NCBI GenBank assembly: GCA_026004215.1
Contig: BPIR01000001.1
Span: 186,001 to 250,000, forward strand
Direction of reading: 5' to 3'
DNA from: Candidatus Binatia bacterium
GTDB lineage: Bacteria > Desulfobacterota > Binatia > HRBIN30
DNA length: 64,000 nt
Shown here: piece by piece, positions 28,098 through 36,582 of the stretch
Layout of the letters: every line of letters starts with the position of its first letter
Position numbering within the stretch: position 1 is the stretch's first letter
Notes under the pieces: generated by a model
Database searches by the model: none
What the model was told of the DNA's origin: nothing
Seen by the model: only the letters and a program-made list of their open reading frames with translations
Program-made: the position numbers and the translations under genes

Positions 28098-29236
28098 GAG
28101 ACGTCGCGGTTCTGGGTGTGGGCATGTACCGCTTCGGCATGTGGGATGTGCCCAATGCGGTCATGGCGCGGGAGGCGGGGCTGGCTGCCTTGCGGGACGC
28201 GAATCTATCGTTCCGCGACGTCCAAGCGGCATATGTCGGGCACATTTTCGCACCCGTGATGAGTGCTGTGCGGGTGATGAAGGAGTTTGGCCTGACCGGA
28301 CTTCCCGTGCAACACGTGGAAAATGCGTCCGCCACGGGATCTGCAGCCTTCCGCGAGGCGTGTCTTCAGGTGGCTGCTGGAACATACGACGTGGTCATGG
28401 TTCTCGGGTTCGACAAGATGACCACGATGATCCAACAGTCCACGCAAGGTACGGCTCCGGAAAACATGGAAGATGCAATTCTTCCCGCGGCCTTTTTTGC
28501 TTTGTGGGCCACGCGTCGCATGTACGAACGCGGCATGAAGCCAGAACATCTCGCGAAAATTGCGGCCAAAAATTGGAACAACGGTGCCTTGAACCCGATG
28601 GCGCAGAGACAACCGCAAGAGCCCATGACCCCGGAACGGGTGCTTCGTTCCCGTATGGTAGCGTGGCCTCTGACGACAATGATGTCGTGCCCGATGGGTG
28701 ACGGTGCCGCGTGTGCGATCGTGGGACGGGCAGATCTGGCGAAACGGCTGCGCCCCGATCGGCCAGTCGTGCGCGTCGTGGCTTCAGCTCTGCAGACCGA
28801 GAAGTACGCCCCTGGGCATTTGTTCATGGGACCGATCGTCGGACCGGCTCAGATGACGATCGATACGGCGGCGCAGGCGTACAACGAAGCTTCGGTGGGC
28901 CCGGAGGATTTAGATTTGGTGCAAGTGCACGATGCGTTCGCCATCGAAGAACTCGAGTACTACGAGTTGCTCGGTCTCTGTAAGCCCGGCGAGGCGGAGA
29001 AATGTATCGAGAACGGTGACTTCGAGTTAGGTGGGCGGATCCCGGTTTCCACGGACGGTGGGCTGATTGCCCGGGGCCATCCGGGAGGTCCGACGGGCTT
29101 AGCGCAAATTTGGGAGACGACGCTTCAGCTTCGGGGCGAGGCGGGCAAACGGCAGATCGAAGGAGCTCGAATTGGTCTGTGTCATATGATGGGTGGGGGC
29201 AGCGTGTGTGTGATTCATATCTTGCAGCGCGACTGA
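28094..29236 (+). CDS. Thiolase family protein with Ser at the nucleophile position
   Basis: A 380-aa SCP2-type thiolase. The N-terminal VAVLGVGMYRFGMW and the C-terminal GLIARGHPGGPTGLAQIWE and GLCHMMGGGSV blocks are family features. The nucleophile segment reads VENASATGSAAF, with Ser79 where active SCP2 thiolases have Cys, although the second conserved region keeps a Cys (in GLCHMMGGG). It may therefore be a retro-aldolase, a claisenase with altered chemistry or a structural partner. It is coupled to the DUF35 gene by a 4-nt overlap and followed 3 nt later by a ligase-like gene. Confidence 0.9.
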   Translation: MRDVAVLGVGMYRFGMWDVPNAVMAREAGLAALRDANLSFRDVQAAYVGHIFAPVMSAVRVMKEFGLTGLPVQHVENASATGSAAFREACLQVAAGTYDVVMVLGFDKMTTMIQQSTQGTAPENMEDAILPAAFFALWATRRMYERGMKPEHLAKIAAKNWNNGALNPMAQRQPQEPMTPERVLRSRMVAWPLTTMMSCPMGDGAACAIVGRADLAKRLRPDRPVVRVVASALQTEKYAPGHLFMGPIVGPAQMTIDTAAQAYNEASVGPEDLDLVQVHDAFAIEELEYYELLGLCKPGEAEKCIENGDFELGGRIPVSTDGGLIARGHPGGPTGLAQIWETTLQLRGEAGKRQIEGARIGLCHMMGGGSVCVIHILQRD

Positions 29237-29239
29237 TCT

Positions 29240-30085
29240 ATGCCTGCGTTTTGGGGAGGTGTGCCGGAAGAGCGGCCGGTGCGGCGGAATACGCTGGTCC
29301 GCCTTCAAAAACGCTTGCCTTGGACGGTGTGGCGGCGTGCTGATGCCCCGTTGATTCGGGCGGGCATCAGTGGACGCGGCGAGTCGCTGCTGGTGTTGGC
29401 CTGGAGCGCGCCCATGCTGGCCAGAGAGATTGAGGCCGGAGTGCGTTTGCTGGGCCGTGTTGGCATACGTGCGGGGCAGCGAGTGGCCAACACCTTAGCC
29501 GGGGGCTTGGTCACTCCGGGCAGCTTGTTGCTCGGCGACGTGGTTGAAGCCATCGGGGCACTGGATATTCCTCTCGGCGCCATGAGCAGCCCTCAAGCGG
29601 CCGCTTACGCGTGGGAGTTGCTGAGCCGGGTCGGCCCCGACGCGCTCGTGTTGGATGCGACCACGGCTTCGGTCTTTTTCGAGGCGTGGCCACCCCGGGC
29701 TGGTAACGTGCTCGAGGCGGTGATTTGGTTGCACCGCGATCCACCAGCGTCCTGGCCCAGGCTGCCGGAACACGTGCATGCGAAAGTCGAGCTCCATTGG
29801 CTCACGGCACCTGAAGTCAACTGTTTTTTGGCCTATTCCTGCTCGCAAGACCACTTTCATGCGGATGAGAGCTTGACCTGGATCGTCGTGGACTCCAAGA
29901 GTCTGCGCCCCGCCCAGGAGGGAGCGCTTCTTGTGATGTGGGCTGACGAAACGCATGGAGAACTCTCGTATTTGGTGCCTTGGACGGTGGGGGTGACCCG
30001 CTGTCCGACGAAAGGCCGCGAAGGGTTTTGCGTTATCGAACCCGCGCCGACCGAATTCGGATCCACCGGGAAACGTGGAGGGTAA
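29240..30085 (+). CDS. Truncated AMP-ligase-like protein (PaaK-like N-lobe)
   Basis: A 281-aa protein that resembles the N-terminal region of phenylacetate-CoA ligases (VGIRAGQRVANTLAGGLVTPG, then VEAIGALDIPLGAMSSPQAAA and GPDALVLDATTASVFFEAW). The adenylate-forming P-loop (YTSGTTGxPK type) and the C-terminal catalytic lysine domain are absent, and PaaK proteins are about 430 aa. The middle and C-terminal parts still fold-match the central domain poorly (EGALLVMWADETHGELSYLVPW). It is therefore unlikely to be a working ligase; a regulatory or scaffolding role is possible. It ends inside the leader of the acyl-CoA dehydrogenase gene. Confidence 0.55.
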   Translation: MPAFWGGVPEERPVRRNTLVRLQKRLPWTVWRRADAPLIRAGISGRGESLLVLAWSAPMLAREIEAGVRLLGRVGIRAGQRVANTLAGGLVTPGSLLLGDVVEAIGALDIPLGAMSSPQAAAYAWELLSRVGPDALVLDATTASVFFEAWPPRAGNVLEAVIWLHRDPPASWPRLPEHVHAKVELHWLTAPEVNCFLAYSCSQDHFHADESLTWIVVDSKSLRPAQEGALLVMWADETHGELSYLVPWTVGVTRCPTKGREGFCVIEPAPTEFGSTGKRGG

Positions 30086-30092
30086 GCGTCGG

Positions 30093-31283
30093 ATGGATTT
30101 GCGTCTTTCCCCGAAAGAAGAAGCGTTTCGCCGTGAAGTGCGCAGTTGGTTGGAGCGCAACTTGCCCCCCGGTTGGGGAACTCCCGCGTACCAGCCGCCA
30201 CGCACGGCGGAGGAGCAAGTGAGCTTTGCGCGGGCGTGGCAGCGCAAGCTCTACGACGGGGGGTGGGCTGGTTTGACTTGGCCGAAAGAGTACGGCGGGC
30301 GGGGTGCCACTGTGGTGGAACAACTGATTTACAACGAGGAATACGCTCGTGTCGCCGCGCCGGACATTTTGTGCCTCAAAATTGGGTTGAGCTTAGTTGG
30401 GCCCACTTTGATGGCCTGCGGAACCGAAGAACAAAAGCGCCGTTTTCTGGGCCCGATCCTGCGCGGCGAGGAAATCTGGTGCCAAGGGTTCTCGGAACCC
30501 AACGCCGGTTCGGACCTCGCGTCGGTTCGGACGAGAGCAGAACTGGACGGCGATGCATTCGTTGTGAATGGGCAGAAAATCTGGACCAGTGTGGCACGGT
30601 ATGCAGATTGGTGCATGTTGGTGGCTCGCACACGCCACGATGGCCCGAAACATCGGGGGCTGACCTTCCTCCTCGTGGACATGAATACGCCGGGTATCAC
30701 TGTGCGACCGCTGCGGGAGATGACTGGGGAGGCTTGGTTCAACGAAGTATTTTTTGACCACGTCCGTGTACCGCGCTCGAACGTGGTCGGAGAAATCCAC
30801 GGCGGCTGGGAGGTGGTATTGGCCACCCTCGGGCACGAACGCGCGGGAACGACTCCTCATGTGCGGTTGCAGGCCGAGGCACGGCGGTTAGCACGGCTGG
30901 TCCAGACCGTCCTGCGCGGCGGGGTACCAGTGAGTCGAGACCCGGTGGTTCGCCAGAAGGTAGCCCAAGCGTGGATCGAGGCAAATATTTTGCGTTGCAG
31001 TGCCTACCGCAACGTGACGCGGCTCTCGCGCACCGGGGTGCCTGGCCCCGAAGGGTCGATCCTAAAACTGTTTTGGAGCGAGCTCGAGCAAAGACTCAAG
31101 GATACGGCTTTCGAAGTTCTCGGTTTGCGTGGCACACTCACGGAGAAGGATGTGCTCGCGACAGACGGCGGATTCTGGTGCCATGAGCTCTTGTGGTCGA
31201 GGTCTGCCACGATTTATGCGGGAACTTCCGAGATCCAACGAAACATCATCGCGCAGCGGGTGCTGGGTTTGCCGCGTGCCTGA
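30093..31283 (+). CDS. Acyl-CoA dehydrogenase
   Basis: FAD-dependent dehydrogenase of 396 aa that introduces a 2,3-double bond in an acyl-CoA. I chose ATG 30093, which has GGAGG 11-12 nt upstream; the frame also opens with GTG at 30075. Features are GFSEPNAGSDLASVRTRAEL (FAD/substrate loop), WTSVARYADWCMLVART, and the C-terminal YAGTSEIQRNIIAQRVLGLPR flavin-binding end. It resembles the actinobacterial FadE proteins of sterol side-chain degradation, which often pair as alpha2beta2 heteromers; no second subunit is encoded here. Last clear gene of the plus arm of module A. Confidence 0.92.
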   Translation: MDLRLSPKEEAFRREVRSWLERNLPPGWGTPAYQPPRTAEEQVSFARAWQRKLYDGGWAGLTWPKEYGGRGATVVEQLIYNEEYARVAAPDILCLKIGLSLVGPTLMACGTEEQKRRFLGPILRGEEIWCQGFSEPNAGSDLASVRTRAELDGDAFVVNGQKIWTSVARYADWCMLVARTRHDGPKHRGLTFLLVDMNTPGITVRPLREMTGEAWFNEVFFDHVRVPRSNVVGEIHGGWEVVLATLGHERAGTTPHVRLQAEARRLARLVQTVLRGGVPVSRDPVVRQKVAQAWIEANILRCSAYRNVTRLSRTGVPGPEGSILKLFWSELEQRLKDTAFEVLGLRGTLTEKDVLATDGGFWCHELLWSRSATIYAGTSEIQRNIIAQRVLGLPRA

Positions 31284-31345
31284 GCACGACTTGATGGCAT
31301 TGCCCCGGGAGAGTTGCCAGGGGGATTTACCGAAGAAACAGGGAA

Positions 31346-31888
31346 ATGCTCGCGAGCAAAAAAATTCCGCGCTTTTGCCCCTATTGTGGAGGACCTCTGA
31401 GAGGCATGGATCCTGCCCCACATTTCCGTTGTCTTCAGTGCCAACAAGTTCATTACCGTAATCCCGCAGTTGGGGTTGCCGTGTTGCTGGTCGAGGGCGA
31501 TCGGGTATTGCTGGCGCGCAGGGCGCGGGGCCGGTACGCGGGCCAATGGTGTGTTCCCTGTGGGTACGTGGAGTGGGGGGAAGAAGTGCGCAACGCGGCG
31601 CGGCGCGAGATGAAGGAGGAGACCGGTTTGGAGGTGACTATCCTTTCGGTTTGCGACGTCCGGTCCAATTTTCATGATCCCGAACGTCAGACCGTCGGCG
31701 TATGGTTTTGGGGCGAGCGCCAGAGTGGAGATCTCCGCCCAGGGGACGATGTCGACGCAGTTGCGTTCTTTGCTTTCGACCGCCTTCCGCCTCTCGCGTT
31801 CCCAACAGATCAAGCGATTCTCCTCGATGTCCATCGAGGGATTCTGCGCGCTCCCGGAAAAATACCGCCACCGAGTCCCGACCTGTAA
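31346..31888 (+). CDS. NUDIX hydrolase with N-terminal zinc ribbon
   Basis: A 180-aa pyrophosphohydrolase. An N-terminal zinc ribbon (C11, C14, C29, C32) precedes the Nudix domain, whose box runs G73 to L95 with E79, R87, E88, E91 and E92 (core REMKEETGL). This layout is shared with NudC-like and ADP-ribose pyrophosphatase-like proteins, so NADH, NDP-sugar or CoA-type substrates are all possible. It follows the dehydrogenase by 62 nt. Its stop directly abuts the convergent LolA-like gene stop, with no bases between. Confidence 0.92.
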   Translation: MLASKKIPRFCPYCGGPLRGMDPAPHFRCLQCQQVHYRNPAVGVAVLLVEGDRVLLARRARGRYAGQWCVPCGYVEWGEEVRNAARREMKEETGLEVTILSVCDVRSNFHDPERQTVGVWFWGERQSGDLRPGDDVDAVAFFAFDRLPPLAFPTDQAILLDVHRGILRAPGKIPPPSPDL

Positions 31889-32713
31889 TCACAGCCCACG
31901 TTCTAAGGCTCGTTGCGTGAATTCGTCGTCTGCTAAGCCTGCGTCGTAAGCAACCCTGGTAAAGTCCACGACGGTTCGGCTTCCGCCGCTCTCGTTCCGC
32001 ATTTCCATGTGGAATGCCGTCGGGATGCGACCTATGGAGCGAAAGTCCTGAAGCAACAGGACCTTAGCCAATTGCCCGTTCTTTTCGACCATCTCGTACT
32101 TCCGGACCACTAGGTCTTTTGCGTCGACCCAAGCCCGCACCTTTGCGTAACTAATGTCCTTCCCTGTGGGAGTGAATTCCAACACGTAGCAGGGGAATCC
32201 GTCGATTGCCTCGTCACGCAGAAAATCTGCTTTCGCTTCTGCCTCGTCCCAGTCCAAGATTTGCGTGATCACAGCAAGATCCTCGTAACTGAAGTCGGTG
32301 CCGACGAAGCTTTCGCGCTTGGCAGCTCCACTGATTTGCCGAACTTTACCGAGCTCCGGAAGGTAGAGCCACTGTTCGTCTTTGCCCTTCGGATCCGCCC
32401 ACTGCAGCATCCCCACCCCCCGCACGTCTTCCGGTGCGGAAAAGAATACGATCGAGCGTGTCCGGTCGTTGTCGTATTTTTTCGTCTTAATGACCAATTC
32501 GCGCGTCCGTTCGCCGCCGCGCCGATCGATGATTCGTAACTTGAGCTCCTGAGTTCGATCCCTCCATTTCCGCTCTCCATCTGAAAGTCGGCGTGCCTCG
32601 TTCAAAATACTTCGTGCCCGGTTGGGTTCCTCAGCGGAGCTCCGGGGCACGAGCACGGTGGCGATCCCGGCGACAAGCACGACGAAACGAAGCAAGAGAT
32701 TGGTGCCAGTCAT
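31889..32713 (-). CDS. LolA-like outer-membrane lipoprotein-sorting protein
   Basis: A 274-aa periplasmic protein of the LolA-like outer-membrane lipoprotein-sorting family found beside RND/MMPL-type systems. It starts at ATG 32713, overlapping the pgsA stop by 4 nt, and has a signal peptide (LLLRFVVLVAGIATVLVPRSSA). The mature part shows RSIVFFSAPEDVRGVGMLQWADPKGKDEQWLYLPELGKVRQI, a hallmark of this group, and YVLEFTPTGKDISYAKVRAWVDAKDLVVRKYEM. Role inferred: carriage of a lipid between membranes. The frame extends further upstream over pgsA but is not coding there. Confidence 0.85.
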   Translation of the reverse strand: MTGTNLLLRFVVLVAGIATVLVPRSSAEEPNRARSILNEARRLSDGERKWRDRTQELKLRIIDRRGGERTRELVIKTKKYDNDRTRSIVFFSAPEDVRGVGMLQWADPKGKDEQWLYLPELGKVRQISGAAKRESFVGTDFSYEDLAVITQILDWDEAEAKADFLRDEAIDGFPCYVLEFTPTGKDISYAKVRAWVDAKDLVVRKYEMVEKNGQLAKVLLLQDFRSIGRIPTAFHMEMRNESGGSRTVVDFTRVAYDAGLADDEFTQRALERGL

Positions 32714-33288
32714 GACCCCGTCTCTATCTTTCCTTGGGAGGTTTCGTTGCCATAGCCTTGGAGCCACAGCAAGCCAGTGTACACGTAATGAAGCCCGGAA
32801 ACGGCCGTCGTGGCGCCAGTGATGAACCACAGAGCTTGATTCACTTGCCTCATGGGCAGTTCCGGTCGAGCCAAGGTGAGCAAGGCAAAGCCGATCGTCA
32901 GCATGCCGAAAAATGTGTTGACCTTGCTGATTCCAGACGGCGCCACTTCCGGAGGTCTCGCGAAGAAGTACAGGACTAAATAGCCAACCAAGATGACCAC
33001 ATCTCGCGTGGCGACGAGGATAAACAGCCAAACAGGCAATACCCCATACCAGGTGAGGCTCAAGAAGGAACTCACGACAAGGAGTTTGTCGGCCAGAGGA
33101 TCCAAACTCGCTCCGATTGTGCTTTTCGTGTCCAACAAGCGAGCCAACGCTCCGTCCAGGGCGTCGGTCACGCCAGCGAGCAGGAACAAAGCTAGGGCGG
33201 CCGCATACTGTCCGCTGGTGACGAAAATCAAAAAGGCGGGAACTGCAGCGATGCGAAGGAGAGTCAAGAAGTTCGGTAAAGTGAGCAT
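32710..33288 (-). CDS. pgsA: CDP-alcohol phosphatidyltransferase (PgsA-like)
   Basis: Integral membrane enzyme of 192 aa in phospholipid synthesis, most likely CDP-diacylglycerol-glycerol-3-phosphate phosphatidyltransferase. ATG 33288 gives the typical opening MLTLPNFLTLLRIAAVP; the frame is open to 33465. The CDP-OH-P motif D-A-L-D-G-A-L-A-R with G and D-P-L-A-D at the expected spacing is complete, and four or more hydrophobic segments follow. The specific alcohol is not proven by sequence. Its stop overlaps the LolA-like start by 4 nt. Confidence 0.88.
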   Translation of the reverse strand: MLTLPNFLTLLRIAAVPAFLIFVTSGQYAAALALFLLAGVTDALDGALARLLDTKSTIGASLDPLADKLLVVSSFLSLTWYGVLPVWLFILVATRDVVILVGYLVLYFFARPPEVAPSGISKVNTFFGMLTIGFALLTLARPELPMRQVNQALWFITGATTAVSGLHYVYTGLLWLQGYGNETSQGKIETGS

Positions 33289-33442
33289 CGGATCACGACT
33301 CGCGTCTATCCATGCGATCGGCAAGGTGCAACCATACGGCGTCTTTCGTCTTGCGTAAACGTGGCCAGGCTCGCTAACTCTGGGCCCGTGTGCCCGATGA
33401 GTCATCGAGACGAGTTTGAAAAGCGGCAAAGGGGGCAAACGC

Positions 33443-33898
33443 ATGGCCGATGAGTACCCCTCCAAAACATTGCGCCCTGCACGAATTCTCTTGGTGGAAG
33501 ATAACCCTGACGACGTAGATCTGGTTCGACGTGCACTTCAGCGTGGTCATGTAGACAATCCAATTACCGTGATCGGGGATGGGCGCCAAGCGTTTGAGTT
33601 GCTTGTACGGGAGGCCAACCGTTTGGATCGGCCACCCTTCGATTTGTTATTGCTCGACCTGACCCTTCCCGGGCTGGATGGCCGAGTTTTGCTCCAAGAG
33701 ATTCAGGCGGACAAACGTTTGCGCCGCATGCCCGCACTGGTTCTAACGGGATCGGCTCGAGAAGAAGACTGGATCAGTGCCTATAAGTCCGGTGCGGTGG
33801 CGTTTTTGCGCAAGCCGTTCGATTTGGAACGTTTCCTGGCCACGATCGGCGATCTGTACGGGTACCGTATTGTGATCGTGAAAGAAGACGTTTCGTGA
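33443..33898 (+). CDS. Single-domain response regulator, Rcp1-like
   Basis: A 151-aa stand-alone receiver. ATG 33443 follows AAAGGGGG 7-8 nt upstream; a TTG opens the same frame at 33416. Acidic E19 and D20 (LLVEDNPDDVDLVRR), phosphoacceptor D72 (LLLLDLTLPGLDG), the switch Thr in LVLTGS and the Lys in LRKPFD are all present. The DNPDDVDL form is that of Rcp1-type regulators that pair with phytochrome or hybrid kinases. It has no output domain. It is tail-to-tail with the kinase-like gene at 33952-35136, 53 nt apart. Confidence 0.9.
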   Translation: MADEYPSKTLRPARILLVEDNPDDVDLVRRALQRGHVDNPITVIGDGRQAFELLVREANRLDRPPFDLLLLDLTLPGLDGRVLLQEIQADKRLRRMPALVLTGSAREEDWISAYKSGAVAFLRKPFDLERFLATIGDLYGYRIVIVKEDVS

Positions 33899-33951
33899 AC
33901 GGAAAATCCAGCCTGGCAAGCGTGGTGCGCCGGCGGGCTTTGCGGGCCTGA

Positions 33952-35136
33952 TCAAAAGTGGCCCCAAGCGACGCGATTGCAGCGGCCCCAAAACGCGAGC
34001 GCAAGGTGGAGGCACTCGGCGTAGAAGTGAAAATCGGTCGGCTTGGTCACAAAGGCGTTGGCCCCCGCTGCGTAGGCAGCGCGGATTTCATCTGGGTTGT
34101 CGGAAGAGCTGAGCAAAACCACGGGGACGGCACTCAGATCGTCTCGCGAGCGAATCATGCGAACCAAGGAAATACCGTCTAGGGTGGGCATTCGTAAATC
34201 GGCAAAGACCACGACCGGAAGCCACCCATGATGGCCCGCTGGATTCGCAGCGAGTTGCTCCAACCTCTCTAGGGCCAGCTTGCCGTCCCGATACCACTCC
34301 ACCCATTGTTCGAGGCCACTGTCCTCGATAACTAATTGGAGTAGTTCCCACTCCGCCGGATCGTCGTCGACGAGCATGATCGGACCCTGGAGTGCACGGG
34401 CCGAAGTTCGCACCCGGCTCAGCGAATCGCCGGTGAGGACAGAATCTGCACTCGGGGAAAAGCGGCCGCCCTCGGCAGCAACTTGCCCCTCTCCGGCCAC
34501 CGCGGCACAGGAAAAATAAAAACGCACCCGGTCAGGTAACGCGGGTTCCCACTGTGCTAGCGGATAGTGCTGCAGGAGAATTTGCGCGATCGCGAGCTCC
34601 ACGGTGGGCCGAGATGTGGCTAAAGTCGCTTCTGAAACGTTTCGCTGACTGCCGAACGCAACCCGTGCCTCCAGAGAAGCGGTAGTTCCTGTCATCCTCC
34701 CCGTTACAATCAGTGTGCAGGAGACCGTCGTGCCAGCCACTGCCTCAGCATGCCGATAAAGTGCTTCGGCGAGCACGCGAGCGTGTCCGGGATCCCAATC
34801 TCGAAGAACGACACCCTGCAACCCAGTTTCCGCACGTACCCGGCCGCCTCGTTGCTGCAACTTCGCGAAGGTGTCTGCAAAGGTTGCATCGACGTCCACC
34901 GTTTGTCGCAGGCGTGGTGGTTCCATGGCTCGCGCGAGAAGGGCAAGCCGATCTTGAAGCGATTCCAGGCGCGCCGCGTTAACTAAAATTCGCTCTAGAT
35001 GGTGGTCGCACTGCGAAGTCCAGCCTGTCGTGGTGTCTTCGCGCAAAGCCTGGCCGAAGCCGCGAATCGCGCGTACCGGAGCGCTGAGATCATGCGCGAG
35101 ACGGTAGAGGAGTTCTGCAACGTTCCGGAGTTCCAT
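33952..35136 (-). CDS. HisKA-like domain fused to a receiver, degenerate kinase
   Basis: A 394-aa protein starting at ATG 35136 (MELRNVAELLYRLAHDLSAP). The first 90 residues match a HisKA dimerisation helix pair with the phosphorylatable H14-region motif AHDLSAPVRAIRGFG. The next part should be the ATPase domain, but I see neither N-box nor glycine boxes, so it is probably inactive. Residues about 275-390 are a complete receiver: DDDPAEWELL, FADLRMPTLDG, SSSDNPD and FVTKPTD. It may relay phosphate between another kinase and the neighbouring stand-alone receiver; this is inference. Confidence 0.75.
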   Translation of the reverse strand: MELRNVAELLYRLAHDLSAPVRAIRGFGQALREDTTTGWTSQCDHHLERILVNAARLESLQDRLALLARAMEPPRLRQTVDVDATFADTFAKLQQRGGRVRAETGLQGVVLRDWDPGHARVLAEALYRHAEAVAGTTVSCTLIVTGRMTGTTASLEARVAFGSQRNVSEATLATSRPTVELAIAQILLQHYPLAQWEPALPDRVRFYFSCAAVAGEGQVAAEGGRFSPSADSVLTGDSLSRVRTSARALQGPIMLVDDDPAEWELLQLVIEDSGLEQWVEWYRDGKLALERLEQLAANPAGHHGWLPVVVFADLRMPTLDGISLVRMIRSRDDLSAVPVVLLSSSDNPDEIRAAYAAGANAFVTKPTDFHFYAECLHLALAFWGRCNRVAWGHF

Positions 35137-35232
35137 GGGCTTTCCAGATCCGTGGCTGGGAACCGATTTGACTCCTAGCCTGCCCCGCTTTTGAACCCTG
35201 CGCAACGAAAAAATAGACGGCGCAAACTTCGT

Positions 35233-36582
35233 CTATACGGCCGGCTGACCCAACGCGCTCTTCCGTAGTTGGCCGGCCAATTTGGCGGGAACGTAAGCGG
35301 CCAGCTCGACTCCCTCGGCGGTGTACCGTTCCTCGATGACACGGCCTATTTTGCGCGCTCGCGCGATCAAGTCGCCCCGGTTCAGTGGCAGGTGGACCCG
35401 AACTTCCTCGAAAAGTCTCAAGAGCTCACGATCCACAAGATCGAGCAAATCGTTCAAACCCTGTCCTGTGCGGGCGGAAACGAGACATGTGTTCGAGGCC
35501 GGAGACACAAAAGGTCGTTGCGGTGCAAGGTCAATCTTGTTGTACACGAGCACGCGCGGCTTTCGTTCCGCGCCAAGTTCCGCGAGCACCGCCTCCGCTA
35601 CCTGGCGGTGCTGTTCCGCTAAGGGATGCGAAGCGTCCACCACGTGGACGAGCAAGTCGGCGGTTTGGACCTCTTCGAGGGTGCTTTTGAACGCATCCAC
35701 GAATCCGTGAGGAAGTTTGTGAATAAAGCCGACCGTGTCCACGAGCAATGCGTTGGCGCCGCTGGGAAGGCGGAAGTGTCGAACCATTGGGTCTAGGGTG
35801 GCGAAGAGCTGGTCCGCTACTAGCGCGTGGGCCGAGGTGATCCGGTTCATCAGCGTCGATTTGCCAGCGTTCGTGTAGCCGACCAGAGCAACAGTGGGCA
35901 GGGGAATATGTGCCCGGCTCTCCCGGTGAATGTGGCGCGTACGGGCCACCTCCCGCAGCCGTTGTCGCAAAAGTGCTACGCGCTCACGAACTTTTCGCCG
36001 GTCGACCTCGAGCTGGGTTTCGCCCGGGCCGCGCGTGCCTACCCCGCCACCAAGCCGCGACAGGTGCTGCCACTGTTTGGTCAGCCTCGGCAAAAGGTAC
36101 TGAAGTTGAGCGAGCTCGACTTGCAGTTTGCCCTCCAGGCTGCGCGCGCGTTGCGCGAAGATGTCGAGGATTAATTGGCTGCGGTCGATGACCTTGAGAC
36201 CGATCCGTGTCTCCAGGTTTCGCTGTTGGGCGGGTGACAGTGGTTCATCGAAGATCACCACTTGGGCTTGATTTTCCCAAGCGTAACGGCGCACCTCCTC
36301 GACTTTGCCGGAACCAATGAAAGTTGCCGGTTGGGGTCGGGCAAGAATTTGCAGTACGCGCCCGACCACGACAACTCCAGCACTTTGGGCGAGTCGTTCG
36401 AGTTCGTCGAGCGACTCCAGGCCGCTGACCAAGCCACGTTGGCGGCGCTCCACACCCACGAGGACCGCCCGCTCGGGCTCTCGTTGGAGGCGAGCCGGCC
36501 ATTCCGGAGAAGGCCGGGAGATCGAACTTGGCCCAGCAACGAAGGGCAAAGCGTTTGTCCGCGGGCGTTCCGTTCGCCTCAC
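35233..36582 (-). CDS. hflX: GTPase HflX
   Basis: Ribosome-associated GTPase of 449 aa that rescues or splits stalled ribosomes. The N-terminal HflX domain ends in a coiled segment with GGVGTRGPGETQLEVDRR, followed by the G domain: GYTNAGKST (G1), the DPMVRHF switch region, VDTVGFIHKLP (G3) and YNKIDLA (G4). It starts at GTG 36582, overlapping the dnaE stop by 4 nt (GTGA), which suggests coupled translation with the replicative polymerase. Confidence 0.97.
   Translation of the reverse strand: MRRTERPRTNALPFVAGPSSISRPSPEWPARLQREPERAVLVGVERRQRGLVSGLESLDELERLAQSAGVVVVGRVLQILARPQPATFIGSGKVEEVRRYAWENQAQVVIFDEPLSPAQQRNLETRIGLKVIDRSQLILDIFAQRARSLEGKLQVELAQLQYLLPRLTKQWQHLSRLGGGVGTRGPGETQLEVDRRKVRERVALLRQRLREVARTRHIHRESRAHIPLPTVALVGYTNAGKSTLMNRITSAHALVADQLFATLDPMVRHFRLPSGANALLVDTVGFIHKLPHGFVDAFKSTLEEVQTADLLVHVVDASHPLAEQHRQVAEAVLAELGAERKPRVLVYNKIDLAPQRPFVSPASNTCLVSARTGQGLNDLLDLVDRELLRLFEEVRVHLPLNRGDLIARARKIGRVIEERYTAEGVELAAYVPAKLAGQLRKSALGQPAV

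Noticed and set aside
33711..33722. ACAAACGTTTGC, close to the operator core
   Set aside because: Lies inside codons of the response-regulator gene, has no TTGAC before it and is not near a promoter; a chance match is likely.
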